Notes: generated from the sequence alone by a model not told the origin. A stretch of 64,000 nt of DNA from Utricularia gibba (GCA_002189035.1 NEEC01000007.1:1240001-1304000), one strand, 5' to 3'; counted from the stretch's first letter, positions 11,824-24,476 are shown. Numbers and translations are program-made.

Positions 11824-13540
11824 ATGATATGGATTTTGGGACTGGGCTGCATTGCCCCTAACAATCGGAGCGTATGTGAGAGGATTGACGGCAGAGGTGG
11901 CAAGAATTTGCAGCAGAATGTGGCTTTGCTCTCGGCGGATTATGGTGGAAGCGAAGACGATGAGCCACAATCTGTTCACTCTTCGTTCAGATTCATCGTC
12001 GGGTCAAATGCTGAAAATGAGAAAAGTAGCAAAACCTCTGCCACTGTTTTAATGGTGGACATGGAAAGCCTTTTGGTAAGGGATTGTGATACGGAAACTC
12101 GAACTGAGTTACTGGAAAAGTTTATCTCTCCTGTTGCACTCTTCCTGATTCGTTTCAGCTACTCAGAAATTCTCTCCATCACAAGAAATTTCTCTAAAGG
12201 TGAGGATCAAGTGCTATTTCTTAGCCTTAAATCTCATTCCCTGATTGATGCTCTGATCCTACCAGGCAGGATTTTGGGAAAGGGAGCAATGAGTTCTGTG
12301 TTCAGAGGCAAAGTTGGATTCATGGGGACAGCATTAGCAATCAAACGGTTGGATAAATACCATAAAGAGTCATCTAAAGCATTTTGTAGGGAGCTGATGA
12401 TCGCAAGCTCATTACATGATCCTCACATTGTTCCCTTGGTGGGGTATTGCATTGATCGTGAGGAGGGCTTGTTTCTGATCTACAAATATGTTTCAGGTGG
12501 AAGCCTAGATCGGCTCTTGCACGGTAATGGCTCCTCCATGATCTGGTCTTCCACCAAATTCAGCAACTGATGAATGTTCTAGTTCTGTTGTGCAGAGAAG
12601 AAGGGCGTGAATGGCTACCGTGCAGTGTCCTGGTCAACTAGATACAAAGTTGCTGTTGGAATAGCTGAGGCTATAAACTACCTTCACAATGGAACAGAGA
12701 GATGCGTTGTTCATAGAGATATCAAACCGTCAAACATCCTTCTTTCTTCAAGAAAGATGCCAAAGGTGATCCTTTTCCTCATGTCCAGTTATTTTTCGAT
12801 CCGGTTGAATCATTGAATCTTTCTGATGCGATCTAGTTATGCGACTTTGGGTTGGCATCATGGACTCCTGCCCCATCAGTCCCCTTCCTTTGCAAAATGG
12901 TGAAAGGCACATTTGGGTATGAATCTATGTCACATAGCATAGCAAATTCTGGTTTGTTTCCAAGCAAACTACTGCTAGAAGTTATGTTATTGGATTCTGC
13001 AGTTATTTGGCTCCTGAATACTTCCAGCATGGGAAGGTTTCAGATAAGACTGATATTTATGCTTTTGGGGTTGTCCTCTTGGAGCTGATAACAGGGAGGA
13101 AGCCAATTGAATCCAGGAGAGGACACAGAGAAGAGAACCTGGTTTCATGGGTACCTTCCCCCCCCCCCCCTCAAAACCAGACTTTTATATGGGAAATGTT
13201 CTTTGAAACCACTGTGTTTCAGGCAAAGCCTTTTTTACATGGAGGAAGCACAGAGAAGCTGCTGGATCCGCGCATCAAATTCTCCAGGAAGAATTCTGCA
13301 CAAATAGCTCGCCTGGTTCAAGCAGCTGCCGCCTGCATAAACAGTGATGAGATCCTCAGGCCTGGAGCAGAGGAGATTGTTGGAATGCTAAGAGGAGAAC
13401 ACAGGGAATTAAGCAGAAGGAAGGCTGTCTCATCCTACAAGGAATCAGTAGCTGATTGTCAATCAGACATCAGTGAAATGAAGAATCACTTCGCTCTGGC
13501 AATGCTGGGAGTCGAATCTGATGATGATGACAGGATTTAA
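11824..13540 (+). CDS. Receptor-like cytoplasmic kinase (RLCK), six exons, 449 residues
   Basis: Exons are 11824-12199, 12266-12523, 12596-12765, 12837-12916, 13003-13150 and 13223-13540, which join in phase. About 115 N-terminal residues of low similarity precede the entry block FSYSEILSITRNFS. The kinase domain has the glycine loop GKGAMSSV, the lysine AIKRL, the RD loop HRDIKPSN, CDFGLA and APEYFQHG. No signal peptide or membrane segment is visible, so it is cytoplasmic. The RD loop and intact motifs predict an active Ser/Thr kinase. It resembles Arabidopsis At4g35030-type kinases from memory; substrate and upstream receptor are unknown. All five introns are only 66-86 bases. The last contains a long C run (near 13157-13170). 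The C-terminus ends in an Asp-rich tail (ESDDDDR). Confidence 0.88.
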
Positions 13541-13729
13541 GGCGAGGTTCACTTGCTCTATGGCCTCTCCTTAAAACTTATTGATCATGGATTCATAGGA
13601 AGAAACAACACTTTTATTATTGCTATGAAATTGACAAGATCCTCGTACTCAGGCAGGTCTGGTGATGATCATAAACAGATAAAACACAAGCTACAAAAAG
13701 AACTATAAAGCATGTGGAAGAAGGATGAA

Positions 13730-13984
13730 TCAGAAGATCTTGGCAATGTCCCTGATCAGTCCGCTGTTCGCCTGAGCGAATTGGGTAAACTCCTCATACG
13801 AAATGTAGCCATCTCCATCGGTATCGAGCTCCGTCATCATGCGGGTGACTTCCTCCGCCGACACAGAGCCGAGTGCTTTCAGGGCATCCCTCAACTCAGC
13901 TGCTGAAACCTTGCCATCTCCGTTGGCATCGCATCTCTTGAAAACGCGCTCGCGATCAGCAACATCTTGTGGATCCTCCGCCAT
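13730..13984 (-). CDS. Polcalcin (two-EF-hand pollen calcium-binding protein)
   Basis: An intronless frame of 84 residues, the typical polcalcin length. The start MAEDPQ at 13984 matches the family; an upstream in-frame extension to 14032 lacks similarity. Two canonical EF-hand loops are visible: DANGDGKVSAAE and DTDGDGYISYEE, with all acidic ligand positions intact. The C-terminus AKIF is typical of this family (Ole e 3, Phl p 7 type). Polcalcins are small calcium-binding proteins of mature pollen and are known plant allergens. The gene converges with the kinase gene on its left, with only 189 bases between stop codons, so the two transcripts may overlap at their 3' ends. Confidence 0.93.
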   Translation of the reverse strand: MAEDPQDVADRERVFKRCDANGDGKVSAAELRDALKALGSVSAEEVTRMMTELDTDGDGYISYEEFTQFAQANSGLIRDIAKIF

Positions 13985-14284
13985 CTGGTTTAGCGTATGA
14001 GGCCTGATGAGAATGAATGAAGAAGATTTCATCTCTGAAATTGGGTTATAATGACGCAGTTAGCGCAAGCTTATGGCTCCCCATGGAAGGCGGATCTTCA
14101 GAGGAGGTGATTGTGGGGGCCTATCCCAGAAGTGGGAGACAACTCGGAACACACAGAAATTTGGAATTGGATTGCAGAACAAATACCCTTTTTACATGAC
14201 ACACGGAACAATGAACAACAGCAGCAGCATCATAATCAGCACACTAACAAGAACAGGGGAGAAACAGGGGTAGCCCCTTCAGGA

Positions 14285-14998
14285 TCACATTTCATAGTAG
14301 GTGGACTTCTTCAACTGGAGGTGAATTTCTCCGCACTCGACGTCTCGTAGACGCAGGAACATGCGTTGGATGATGTTACCGTTCTCCCAAACGATGCAGC
14401 TTTCCTCTGCCAAGTAGTTCTCGCTGCTGGGTGTCACTTTGGTTACCACTGTTCCATTGGGGATTTTCTCCAGCTCCATCATCAGAACTTGCATTAACAC
14501 ACGGATGTCGATTTCAGCAGTCCCCATTTTGTCATCCCTGCTGAACCAATCTCTGTCATAGACCTCCTGCGATCCATAGAACAAACTACATTGGAATCTG
14601 TTTGAGACAAATGACTTAGAAATGAAAGTTACCAGCTTGATGGGGAGACAAGGATCGTCAACCCAGAGAGTGAGTTCTTCATTCCACACAGGATCAAGGC
14701 TCTTTTTCACCACCTTTGTCGCCAATCTCTAATTCAATGAAAAAGGTTACTTACCAAGGAAGTTCAGGATTACCCATCTTCCAGAAGAGGAAAAAGGTGC
14801 GAGCTTGAAGGTGACAATCAGCAAAGAACATAAAAACACCAACAGCAAACAAGTACAAGATTGAAGGTAAGGGTCAGCGACCTGGTTCCCCAGCTTGAGA
14901 ACAACGTAAGGATCACTGCTTCTTGAAAAGAAATCCCTTATGGCAAGATTCAGGCCTCTCAGGACAGTGATTTTCAGCCCACCAAACGACCTCTCCAT
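14285..14998 (-). CDS. CAR-type C2-domain protein, copy A
   Basis: Exons are 14998-14882, 14728-14633 and 14566-14285, in phase, giving 164 residues. It is a single C2 domain with the CAR-family insertion. The calcium-loop acidic residues SSDPYVV and the loop YDRDWFSRDDKMG are present, as is the CAR signature around SENYLAEES and LRDVECGEIHLQL. CAR proteins (C2-domain ABA-related) bind phospholipids in a calcium-dependent way and recruit PYR/PYL abscisic-acid receptors to membranes. Copy A has two extra residues in the first calcium loop (FSRSSDP against TISSDP in copy B) and a divergent C-terminal tail (KKSTYYEM) in place of the usual W-x-x-x-PGSRGL end. It lies 3' of copy B in the same orientation. 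Confidence 0.9.
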
Positions 14999-15273
14999 TC
15001 CCAGAATCAGGATCTTAACTCCAGAAACGAAAAATTATCATGTTGTTTCCTCAAAAAAAAAATCTGGGAAGACTTGGCAGTTGACTTAGAAATCGGGTCG
15101 AATCCCCAGTTCCGAATCACTCCTCTAACACGGGCCTAGTTCTCTCAGCACGGCATTTTGTTTGTCTTTTAGTATATTAAAAATGCTGAATAATTCAACT
15201 TGTCAACAGTAGTTGCGGTTGTGGAACAAGGGACGATGAAGACAAGTCGTGATTACAACACAAGAATCTGGGT

Positions 15274-15953
15274 TTACAGTCCTCTTGATCCAGGGACGTT
15301 GATCCACCTCAGCTGGAGCTCGATTTCTCCGCATTCGACGTTTCTCAATCGCAGAAACAGGCGTTGCAGTACCTGTCCATTCTCCCAGAAAATGGAGCTT
15401 TCCTCTGATAAGCAGTTTTCCCTGGTTGGCTTCACCTTCGTTATCACTGTTCCCATGGGAACGGTATCGAACTTCAACTTCAGAGCCTCCACCAATTGTT
15501 GGATATCAAATTCAGCATCCCCCATTTTGTCATCTCTGCTTAACCTATCTCTGTCGTACACTTCCTGCAACCAACCGCAGCCAGCGCTGTAAGAAACAGA
15601 GGTTTACAACGACGATGCTTCCAAGGAGAAAGCAGCTTACCAGCTTAATGGGGAGACTCGGGTCCTGAATAGTGAGAGTCAGCTCCTCGTTCCACTCAGG
15701 ATTAAGACTCTTTTTCACTACTTTGGTCTTCAGTTTCTGATCGAAATCATAGATCAGACAACCCATGAACCAGCATCAGAAAAATATTCAATCTTTGAAG
15801 ATCAATCCAACTCAAGAAAGTCATAAACCAGTAATCACAAACCTGTTTATCCAACTTGACAACCACATAAGGATCACTGCTAATCGTGTCTCTTTTTGCA
15901 AGGTTCACACCACGCAAAACTGTGATTCTCAGCAAACCCAGCAAGTGCTCCAT
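15274..15953 (-). CDS. CAR-type C2-domain protein, copy B
   Basis: Exons are 15953-15843, 15736-15641 and 15564-15274, in phase, giving 165 residues. The middle exon is 96 bases, as in copy A, and intron phases match, showing tandem duplication. It has the full CAR layout: GLLRITVLRGVNLAKRD, SSDPYVVVKL, NPEWNEELTL, YDRDRLSRDDKMGDAEF, then the family end WINVPGSRGL. By family knowledge it is a calcium- and phospholipid-binding adaptor for abscisic-acid receptors at membranes. Compared with copy A it keeps the standard calcium loops and tail, so it is likely the more conserved member. Confidence 0.93.
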
Positions 15954-16692
15954 CCCAAATTCACAAGAAATGGAAAAAAACACAACTGCTTCATTGGAAA
16001 AGCAGCTCACAGCCCCATATTTTATACTACATCTCTACTGTAGTTCAGAGAAAAAGTCAACTCCGAGCGCAGTAGACCGCATCGTTTCACCTTTTTAAGG
16101 TCTTCATGGTAACAAGTGTAAACAAACGGCGTTGAAACGAGCTCACAAACAGCCGCCATTGTTGATGAAGGCCGAACAGACTTCTTTATCTTTGTTTCTT
16201 GTTATAGTTTATTCATCCTACTAACAATAAAAAATCTCGTCTTTCATGATATTATTCGATTAGAATGTTAAATTATCATGATTTATATTTTACCTTATAC
16301 TCAAATTACTTCAAACTAAATATGATTAATCTTGACCTTACATCATACTCAAGAAAAATCGTTATATAAAATTTTATGATATTAATTTTCCCCATCCATA
16401 ATTAATATAAAATTCATTTGATATACTTGGTTAGTTGAAGACCTAAAGTGCGTAGCCCATCCCAGAAACTTCCTCCGAAAATTAAAATATTTCCACACGG
16501 AAAAGATTATTCAAGACCACAGCAATCAGTCTCACGGGAAAGAAACATTCAAGCTCTTGATGATCAAAACCACGTGTTTTAATTATTCATTAAAAGAAAA
16601 CAAATATTGCGCCTTCCGGGAGATGGAGCGCTGCAGTGTTCAAATGAATGGATAATTGCCGTCCAAATTATATTTTATCATATTTATTTACA

Positions 16693-16729
<37 letters not shown>

Positions 16730-19700
16730 CTAAAAATAATAATATTCAAACGAGTGATTAGAGTGAATTTAAATAATTTATATATACATAAAATATTAAT
16801 ATGGACATAAAATGAAATTGTAGCAGTATTAGACATTATGAAAAACGGAATAACATAAATTGTTAATTTTCAAACACGTTTTCGTAGTCACCCTAAAAAA
16901 ATGTTGCAAATTGCAATCCACGTACCCGTATGTGTATTAAGTGACATCCAGGCCTTCGAGGCTGTCTGCTGGATTGGTTTATGGGCCTTAGGGCCCAAAT
17001 GCAAATCAAATATAAGGAAACTGTACTAAAAAATTATTCTTCAATATTTAATATACATTCGTCCTACTGATAAAATTCGTTCTCAAAATTTTACCTATCG
17101 GACATAATAAGTCTACAAAATTTGATACATCGTACATAACTAAGTTTCAAAATAATTACTTATTATTTATGTCGATATGGTTATATAAACAACGAGTAAA
17201 GACCCATTTTATCACGGTTTCAAAACAGTGAGATTAATTATATTAAATTTTTAAACAAATGGAGATAAACAATAAAATAATCGAAGTCTTTTTTTTAATT
17301 TTGGGGAACCAATAATAAAATGCATTGGTGGGCTTTGGTGCGTGGGCCCAGTGGCGGCACATTAAATTAGGGTATGTAGGTGCGATTGCCATTGCCATTG
17401 AAGCCCGCCCATGTTGGTAAAGTGAAGAGTGTACGGAAGGGGCCCGACCCGGAGCCAGAGGCAGAGGAAGGCAGAGCTAGGTTGCGATTGGCGATTGCGA
17501 GGGACGGGTCGTTTGCAGGAGCAGAGGACAGAAGGGCTCAGCAGGGGAGGGTCCGGGCTGAGCTGCCCCTTTCCGCCCAGCCACCTCCTCCTCATAATGC
17601 AGCTGCAAAAAGCGAGAATCCACCTTACACTTTTGTCGGAACTGGGCTCCGATGGGATGCCCCGCCAGCTTCCCCCTTCCATTATTCTCATATCCATCCA
17701 TAAGATGTGTGTACTGACCCGCCCCGTTTCATCCGGATTCTGGACAACTACTCATGCTTGATTTTGTTGAAATTCAGAATCTAATGAATCAAATGAATCA
17801 AATGAATACACTTGAAGTTCAAATATATAAAAGATGTAAATTATATTAAAAAAATTAAAATCAAACAATTATTAATGGTTTATAATTTATTATAAGCTTG
17901 ATTATCTCATTTTTATTTTAACAACTTTTCTTCCCAACTCTTTTTTTTTTTCTTATTTTCCCCTTGGAAGCCGAAGCCCCTCGGGCTGACAGCGACCACT
18001 CCCGAGCTGAGCGTAGCCTTCCGCCCCCAACATCACTCACATCGCCTCGTCTCTCTCGCTACTTGTGGCCCGCCCACGACTTCTTTTCCCCATTATTATT
18101 TATTATAAATAAATATTTATACATTTTTAAAAAAATTTAGGGGAAAAAAAACCTCATAAAAAGGGTATTTGTGTCTACATTTTATATTTAAAATTGAAAA
18201 CAGAAAACATTTTAAAATTTAATGATTGGGTAAATTTGATGTCTGGACAGGACATGTGTTTCCCATTTTAATTCCGCATTGATATCGCCTCTGCTCGGTC
18301 AACTTGGCTTTGGCTGTCCTCGTCCCCTTCCCATTATCGCCTTGCCCCCTCTTTTGTTTTTTTTTTTTATTCTACTAAAAAAAAAGGATTAACAGTAAGG
18401 GTGTGATCCAGTAGAATGGGGCACAGGAGAGTTTAGGTGCAGCGTTGAACGTTGAAAAATGGAGATGCGTTGTTGGGAAATTCGGCCTCCCCCGACCAAT
18501 TTACTAAAATTAATTCATTAAAAAAATATTGTTCACGTCTCGTCTGTTAGGCTCCCGTTGAGGATCGTGGGGTGCAACAACAGTCAGTATCCACCCTGGA
18601 AATGCATGACATTGTGATGTCACCAACTTCTTCGAAAAAATAAATAAACATTTCTTTTTTTTTTTGAAAAAGCAAAACTGTTTGAATAAAAAATTAGTTA
18701 TGTTTTTATTTGATTATAATATATTTTTATTATATTAATATTTTCTAATCATCTATCATTTATGTTTTGTCCCATTCACATCTACATTGTAGGTCCAATC
18801 CAAGTAAGAATGTAAGGACAATAATCGAATTCCATATCAATCATGAAACATTTTTTAGTATAGGAAAAAAACATAAAATCATAAGAATTATATACAATAT
18901 TATATAAAGGAATTATATATATGGAAATGGAAGGTAGAGTCTTGGGCTAATGTGGGGCAACTTTCAAACTGTAGAGGATGAAGATTGGCAGTTTGGAGGG
19001 ACCAGGTCCATCAACTAATTAATTATATCACACCTTTTACTCTAAGGTGAATCCCCAAAGGAGTTCATGTTGTCCCCTTAATTATGATAGCAAACATCTT
19101 CTATTTGACAAAAATTGATGATTTTTAAATTTAGTATCTTCTATTTGATAAAGATTACTATATGTCTCCAATATGGTTGGGATGGTGGCATCCCCTATTT
19201 TAATATCATGTACTTTCTCTGTGTTTCTGATTGGGATTATTCATAATATATGATGGAGGGATTACCATATTCTTGTACACCTATTGTTTTTTTTAAATAA
19301 AATGTTAAAAAAAAAGAAGGACAATGGGGAAGAGACAGGGACATTAGGGAAAGCAAGGACCCTCCTACACTTGGAGATGACATGTGCTGTAACCCTAGTG
19401 ATTCACTTATTGTGCTTTGATGCCCCCATGTGGTCCCCATCCACCATCTAACACATAAATTAAAATAACAAAAAATAGACAAAAACAAACTATTTGGACA
19501 AACTTTTCAATCAATTTACATGCTTATTATTAGAACTATTAAAAAAATATAATTTATGATATGTGTAATTGAAAAAAATATGTCTAGTTCTTTTATATCA
19601 TATTAAAAATAAAATAAACTTTTAATAATAGGAAGTTGCGCAAAAAATGTTATTATTTAGGTAAAAAGATGCTCAAATTATGAGGAAAATATGAAATATA

Positions 19701-20003
19701 ACTTGGCATTATATATATTATATAAGGTTAAGTTTATTTTATTATATTTATTAAATATGTTTAATGTAATAATGATAGTCGAACAAAGCCTAGAAACAAA
19801 ACTAGAGGTTATTAATAGTTTCCTCGTTATGGGGGTTGATCCTGGATTTTTCGGGGATAATGGGCCCCTCTGTGCAATAAATGCGATGCTTGAGGACTAG
19901 GATGCAAATTTGAACATATTTTCAGTTCCACTTCCGACTTCTGTGTACTTGAAAAGGAGCAGAGGCCGCAGACGGGCGAGGCGAGAATCGGGAAACACGA
20001 AGA
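15954..20003. other. Four-kilobase AT-rich spacer without a supported gene
   Basis: This is mostly AT-rich noncoding DNA, probably holding the copy B CAR promoter at the left and the BAM-like promoter at the right. A GC-rich island at about 17340-17760 is open in several frames on both strands (for example 17380-17703 plus and 17362-17697 minus), but the translations are low complexity and match no family I know. I see no tRNA or transposon coding sequence. Confidence 0.55.
16694..16728. repeat. (ATA)n microsatellite
   Basis: About eleven perfect trinucleotide units, read as ATA or AAT. It lies in noncoding spacer and is a likely length-polymorphic site. Confidence 0.9.
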
Positions 20004-23000
20004 ATGCGTTTCCTCCGCTTACTCTGCTTGTTTTTTCTGGGTTTCCTCCGTTACTACGCCGTCGTGGCCGCAAAGCCGCCGCGGATTACGGAGCGACAGT
20101 CTCTGCTCTCCATTAAAGATGCAATTACCGATGACCCGCATTCGGCGCTCGCCTCATGGAACTCGACCACTAACCACTGTTTTTGGAGAGGCGTTACCTG
20201 CGATCCTTCTGGACGACACGTCACGGCGGTGGATATCTCGAATCTCAGTCTCGCTGGAGTTCTTTCGCCGGAGGTGGGTCACCTGAGATTTCTCGTTAAT
20301 CTGTCTGTGGCTGCTAATTCCCTTTCCGGACCGGTTCCGCCGCAAATCTCCCTCATCCCCAACCTACGGTATCTCAATCTTTCCAACAATGTTTTCAACC
20401 GTAGTTTCCCGAGGGAGCTCTGCCGGCTAGAGAATCTCCAGGTTCTTGACTTGTACAACAACAATATGACCGGGGATTTCCCATCCGAAGCCTATTTGCT
20501 TTCAAATCTCCGCCATTTGCATCTCGGGGGCAATTTTTTCACCGGTGTTATACCGCCTGAGTTTGGTTCCTTTCCTCATCTCGAGTATTTGGCAGTTTCC
20601 GGTAACGAGCTCACTGGGGCCATTCCACCGGAGATCGGAAACCTTACCCAACTCAAGGAGCTCTATGTTGGCTACTACAACACGTTCTCGGGTAGTTTAC
20701 CCAAAGAAATAGGAAATTTGTCCAACTTAGTTCGTTTGGATGCGGCTAACTGCGGACTCTCAGGTGAGATTCCCGACGAGATCGGAAATTTGCAGAATCT
20801 GGACACTCTTTTTCTCCAGGTGAACGGGTTCTCTGGGGAACTAACTCCCGCCTTAGGAAACTTGAAAGCCTTGAAATCCATGGATCTGTCCAACAATGTG
20901 CTCTCCGGGGGATCCCACCTTCATTTGCCCACCTTAAAAACCTAACTCTCTTGAATCTCTTCAGGAATAAGCTGACAAGCTCCATTCCAGACTTCATCGG
21001 TGAGCTGCCTGAGCTGCAGGTGTTGCAGTTGTGGGAAAACAACTTCACCGGCACTATTCCTCAGAACTTAGGCAGCAATGGGAATCTGCGCGAACTAGAT
21101 TTGAGTTCGAATAAGCTGACGGGCACTTTACCTCCAAATCTCTGCCTTGGTAATCAGCTTCACACATTGATCACTTTGGGAAACTTCCTTTTTGGGTCGA
21201 TCCCTGAAGCACTGGGTAAATGTGAATCGTTGAGTAGAATCAGGATGGGCGAAAACTACCTCAATGGATCCATTCCCAACGGGCTGTTTAGCTTGCCACT
21301 GCTTACTCAAGTTGAGCTACAAGACAATCTACTCTCGGGTTCTTTTCCTGAAACTCATGTTATATCTCAGAATATTGGTCAAATCAGTCTTTCGAATAAT
21401 CATCTTACTGGGCCTCTACCACCGAGTATCGGGAATTTCATTGCCGTTCAGAAGCTCTTTCTGGATGGAAACAAGTTCTCTGGTAGTATCCCGGCTGAAA
21501 TTGGGAAGCTGCAGCAGTTGTCGAAGATGGATTTCAGTCATAATGAACTTTCAGGCCCTCTTCCCTCAGAAATTAGCCAGTGTAAGCTGGTGACATTTGT
21601 GGATATTAGCAGGAATCAGCTGTCGGGTAAGGTGCCCATGGAGATTAGTGCTTTGAGGATTCTTAACTACTTGAATCTTTCAAGAAACCAGTTAGAGGGC
21701 AACATCCCTTCATCCATTTCTAGCATGCAGAGTTTAACTTCTGTCGATTTTTCATACAACAATCTCACCGGCTTGGTTCCTGGAACTGGACAATTTAGCT
21801 ACTTCAATTACACTTCCTTTCTGGGTAATCCCAATCTTTGCGGACCTTACTTGGGTCCCTGCAAACAAGGCATTGTAAACGGTGTCCAAAGGCCGCATGA
21901 GAAGGGAACTTTTACTCCATCGATGAAGCTGTTTCTCGTTATAGGCTTGCTGATTTGCTCTATTGTCTTCGCCGTGGCTGCAATTATAAAAGCTCGTTCA
22001 ATGAAAAAGGCTAACGAGGCTCGTTCATGGAAGCTCACAGCTTTTCAGAGACTGGATTTCACCTGTGATGATGTTCTAGATTGTCTTAAAGAGGACAACA
22101 TTATAGGAAAAGGAGGAGCTGGTATTGTGTACAAAGGGGTTATGCCCGGTGGTGAGATGGTTGCCGTTAAGAGGTTACCGGCGATGAGCAGAGGCTCATC
22201 GCATGATCACGGTTTCAATGCTGAGATACAGACTCTTGGAAGAATCAGACACAGGCATATTGTTAGACTTCTCGGTTTCTGTTCGAATCATGAAACGAAT
22301 CTTCTGGTTTATGAATACATGCCTAATGGGAGCCTAGGCGAAATGCTCCATGGTAAGAAAGGTGGACATTTGCACTGGGATACAAGGTATAAAATTGCAG
22401 TTGAAGCTGCCAAGGGACTCTGCTATCTCCATCACGATTGCTCCCCATTGATCGTTCATCGAGACGTCAAATCAAACAATATCCTCTTGGATTCAAGTTT
22501 TGAAGCGCATGTTGCTGATTTTGGACTAGCCAAGTTCCTCCAAGATTCAGGGACATCAGAGTGTATGTCTGCCATTGCTGGATCCTATGGTTACATTGCT
22601 CCAGGTATTTCTCCCATCATCAGTCTCTTGTTATTCATCCCTTCATCGATTGGTTAGCCTCATTATCTGAACCCCTGATGCATTCCAGAGTACGCCTACA
22701 CGCTCAAGGTTGACGAGAAGAGTGATGTGTACAGCTTTGGCGTGGTTCTTCTAGAACTAGTCACTGGCAGGAAACCGGTTGGAGAATTCGGTGACGGTGT
22801 GGACATCGTGCAATGGGTGAGAAAAACCAGCCGTGGCAACAAAGATGAAGTGTTAAAGGTCCTCGATCCAAGGCTCACGAGTGTCCCCATCGTTGAAGTG
22901 GCTCATGTCTTTTATGTTGCAATGCTTTGTGTGGAAGAGCAAGCCGTGGAGCGGCCAACGATGCGGGAGGTCGTGCAAATTCTGAGTGAATTGCCGAAGT

Positions 23001-23113
23001 CCCCAGTGGCTCCAATCAAGTCACAGTCACCCCCTCCTGAGCCATCCTCTGCTTGTTCGTCCTCGGACCATAATAACAAGTCATCTCCACCACCAGACCT
23101 TCTGAGCATCTAG
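20004..23113 (+). CDS. BAM1-like: BAM1/CLV1-type LRR receptor kinase with one apparent frameshift
   Basis: Exons are 20004-22604 and 22689-23113, the single intron falling inside the kinase domain after YGYIAP. The order is signal peptide ([15 protein letters not shown]), LRRNT_2 cap, about 20 leucine-rich repeats, a membrane segment ([20 protein letters not shown]) and an RD kinase ([27 protein letters not shown]). Similarity to Arabidopsis BAM1 and BAM2 is very strong throughout. These receptors bind CLE peptides in meristem, phloem and anther development. The frame breaks at a G run (20907-20911) in the middle of the LRRs: the first frame stops at 20945 while homology resumes at once one frame over ([10 protein letters not shown]). 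Restoring one base would give 1008 residues, the expected family length. Every other motif is intact, which argues for sequence error or a very recent mutation. Confidence 0.92.
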
Positions 23114-24154
23114 AGAAAAGGACCCATGAGTCGTGTTGTTTTCTATCGTTGAACAAAATGTCTGTGGCTGTTTCTGATATGAAGTTATTGGTCTGTTTAC
23201 TGTGCAAAGACAGTAGTACAGAGCACTGGTGCAGTTGCAGGTGTGGGGGCATTTTTAGGTTTAAGAAAAAATGTGGATCAGTTACCAAGAAAGTGTGATT
23301 CTCAGTGCAATTCCATCTTCTTTTCAACACATTTGTGATGATGGGGGGTTGAGTTAAATGATCACAACTCACTCCCTCAACTCAACTCAGTGATGGCAAC
23401 TCTTCATTAAAGTTTGAGTAGTCAATCAGTCACCACTGGGGCTGAGTACCGAGCCCCACTACTCAGTGGAATCTACAGAATTCAATTCAAGCTCCCTTTT
23501 CTTCTTGTAATCATCCCTTCTTTGTAATGATGGGTGATTCGGAGCACAGGACCAAGTGACAGCAGTAGAAACCGTTTGAGTCCATTGGATTTAGGAGTCA
23601 TTCTCTGTGTGGTGTGGTTGCCTGGTGGATGAAACGGGGTTGTTCTACTGCAAAAAGGTTGCAAGGTTTTACAGATAGGATTACTTGGAGTTTGTTTCTA
23701 ATAACTTTGGAGCAATAACAACTGACTCAATTCACGTGAGTGGACTCAAGAAGAGGCTGCTTCTCCTTGCTGATGGTGTCACCAGGTGAGACCAAGCGAT
23801 GCCGAAAGCGCCATGGCATTGGGTTCGCAGTGTGCATGCGAAAACCACCAGCAGCTGCCATCACATTCCATTCCATTCCATCCCTCCAGATGGAGCCGCG
23901 ATTGTGCTCCCCCATGTTGGGGGTAAAGCCGATTGCAGTGTTTTTCTTCTCGCTTACAGATTGAGCAGCCGCATCAGCAGGGCCTGCCTTCCTCTCTAAT
24001 GGCTTTCAACAGCCCAAAATGCAGCAAGATACTGACGTGAAAACAGGCCCGGAGCTTCAAAGTGACACCTCACCCGCAATTCCAGAGTTGCTTACGTGGA
24101 ACAATGGTCATGGACCCCACGTTCTAATTCCAGAGTTGCTTACAGAGAAAGGAA
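23114..24154. other. 3' region of the BAM-like gene and spacer
   Basis: The first few hundred bases are probably the 3' untranslated region. A short hairpin (GGGGCT...AGCCCC) lies near 23437-23458. An 18-base direct repeat, AATTCCAGAGTTGCTTAC, occurs at about 24079 and again near 24127. Frames here are short and unrecognised. Confidence 0.5.
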
Positions 24155-24474
24155 ATGGGTTGTGGAAAGGTTTGGAGTCTGGTTCTGATTTCTCCGGCGA
24201 GTTCTTCGATCAACGACGCTGCGGTTCTGTTATGGGTGAAAAGAACCCAGCTCCGGGATCCGGATGGGGTACTCGAAAACTGGAATGAATCATCTCCAGA
24301 TGCGCCGTGCAGTTGGACGGGGATCTCATGTGATCCACGCAGTCGTCGCGTTATTACCATCAACCTCGCCGGGGCAAATGCTCCCGGCGAACTTTTGTCG
24401 GATTAGTTCACTGAGGAACCTCGACATTTCCGCAGCGAGGTTCATGGGAACCGTCTCCTCTGATTCAATTTCGC

Positions 24475-24475
<1 letters not shown>
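24155..24475 (+). pseudogene. Remnant of an LRR receptor kinase N-terminus
   Basis: A frame starting at 24155 includes GVLENWNESSPDAPCSWTG and ISCDPRSRRVITINLAG, a typical LRRNT_2 cap followed by the start of the first repeat. It stops at 24406. The next repeat (ISSLRNLDIS) continues in another frame and ends at a TA microsatellite. No further LRRs, membrane segment or kinase follow before COX6A. The cap differs from that of the BAM-like gene 1 kb upstream, so this is a fragment of a different LRR kinase. It is probably a decayed truncated copy. Confidence 0.65.

Positions 24476-24476
<1 letters not shown>

Noticed and set aside
17362-17703. Overlapping open frames of about 110 codons on both strands in a GC-rich island
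   Set aside because: Several frames are open at once, as expected from high GC, and the translations are low complexity with no recognisable domain, splice context or family.
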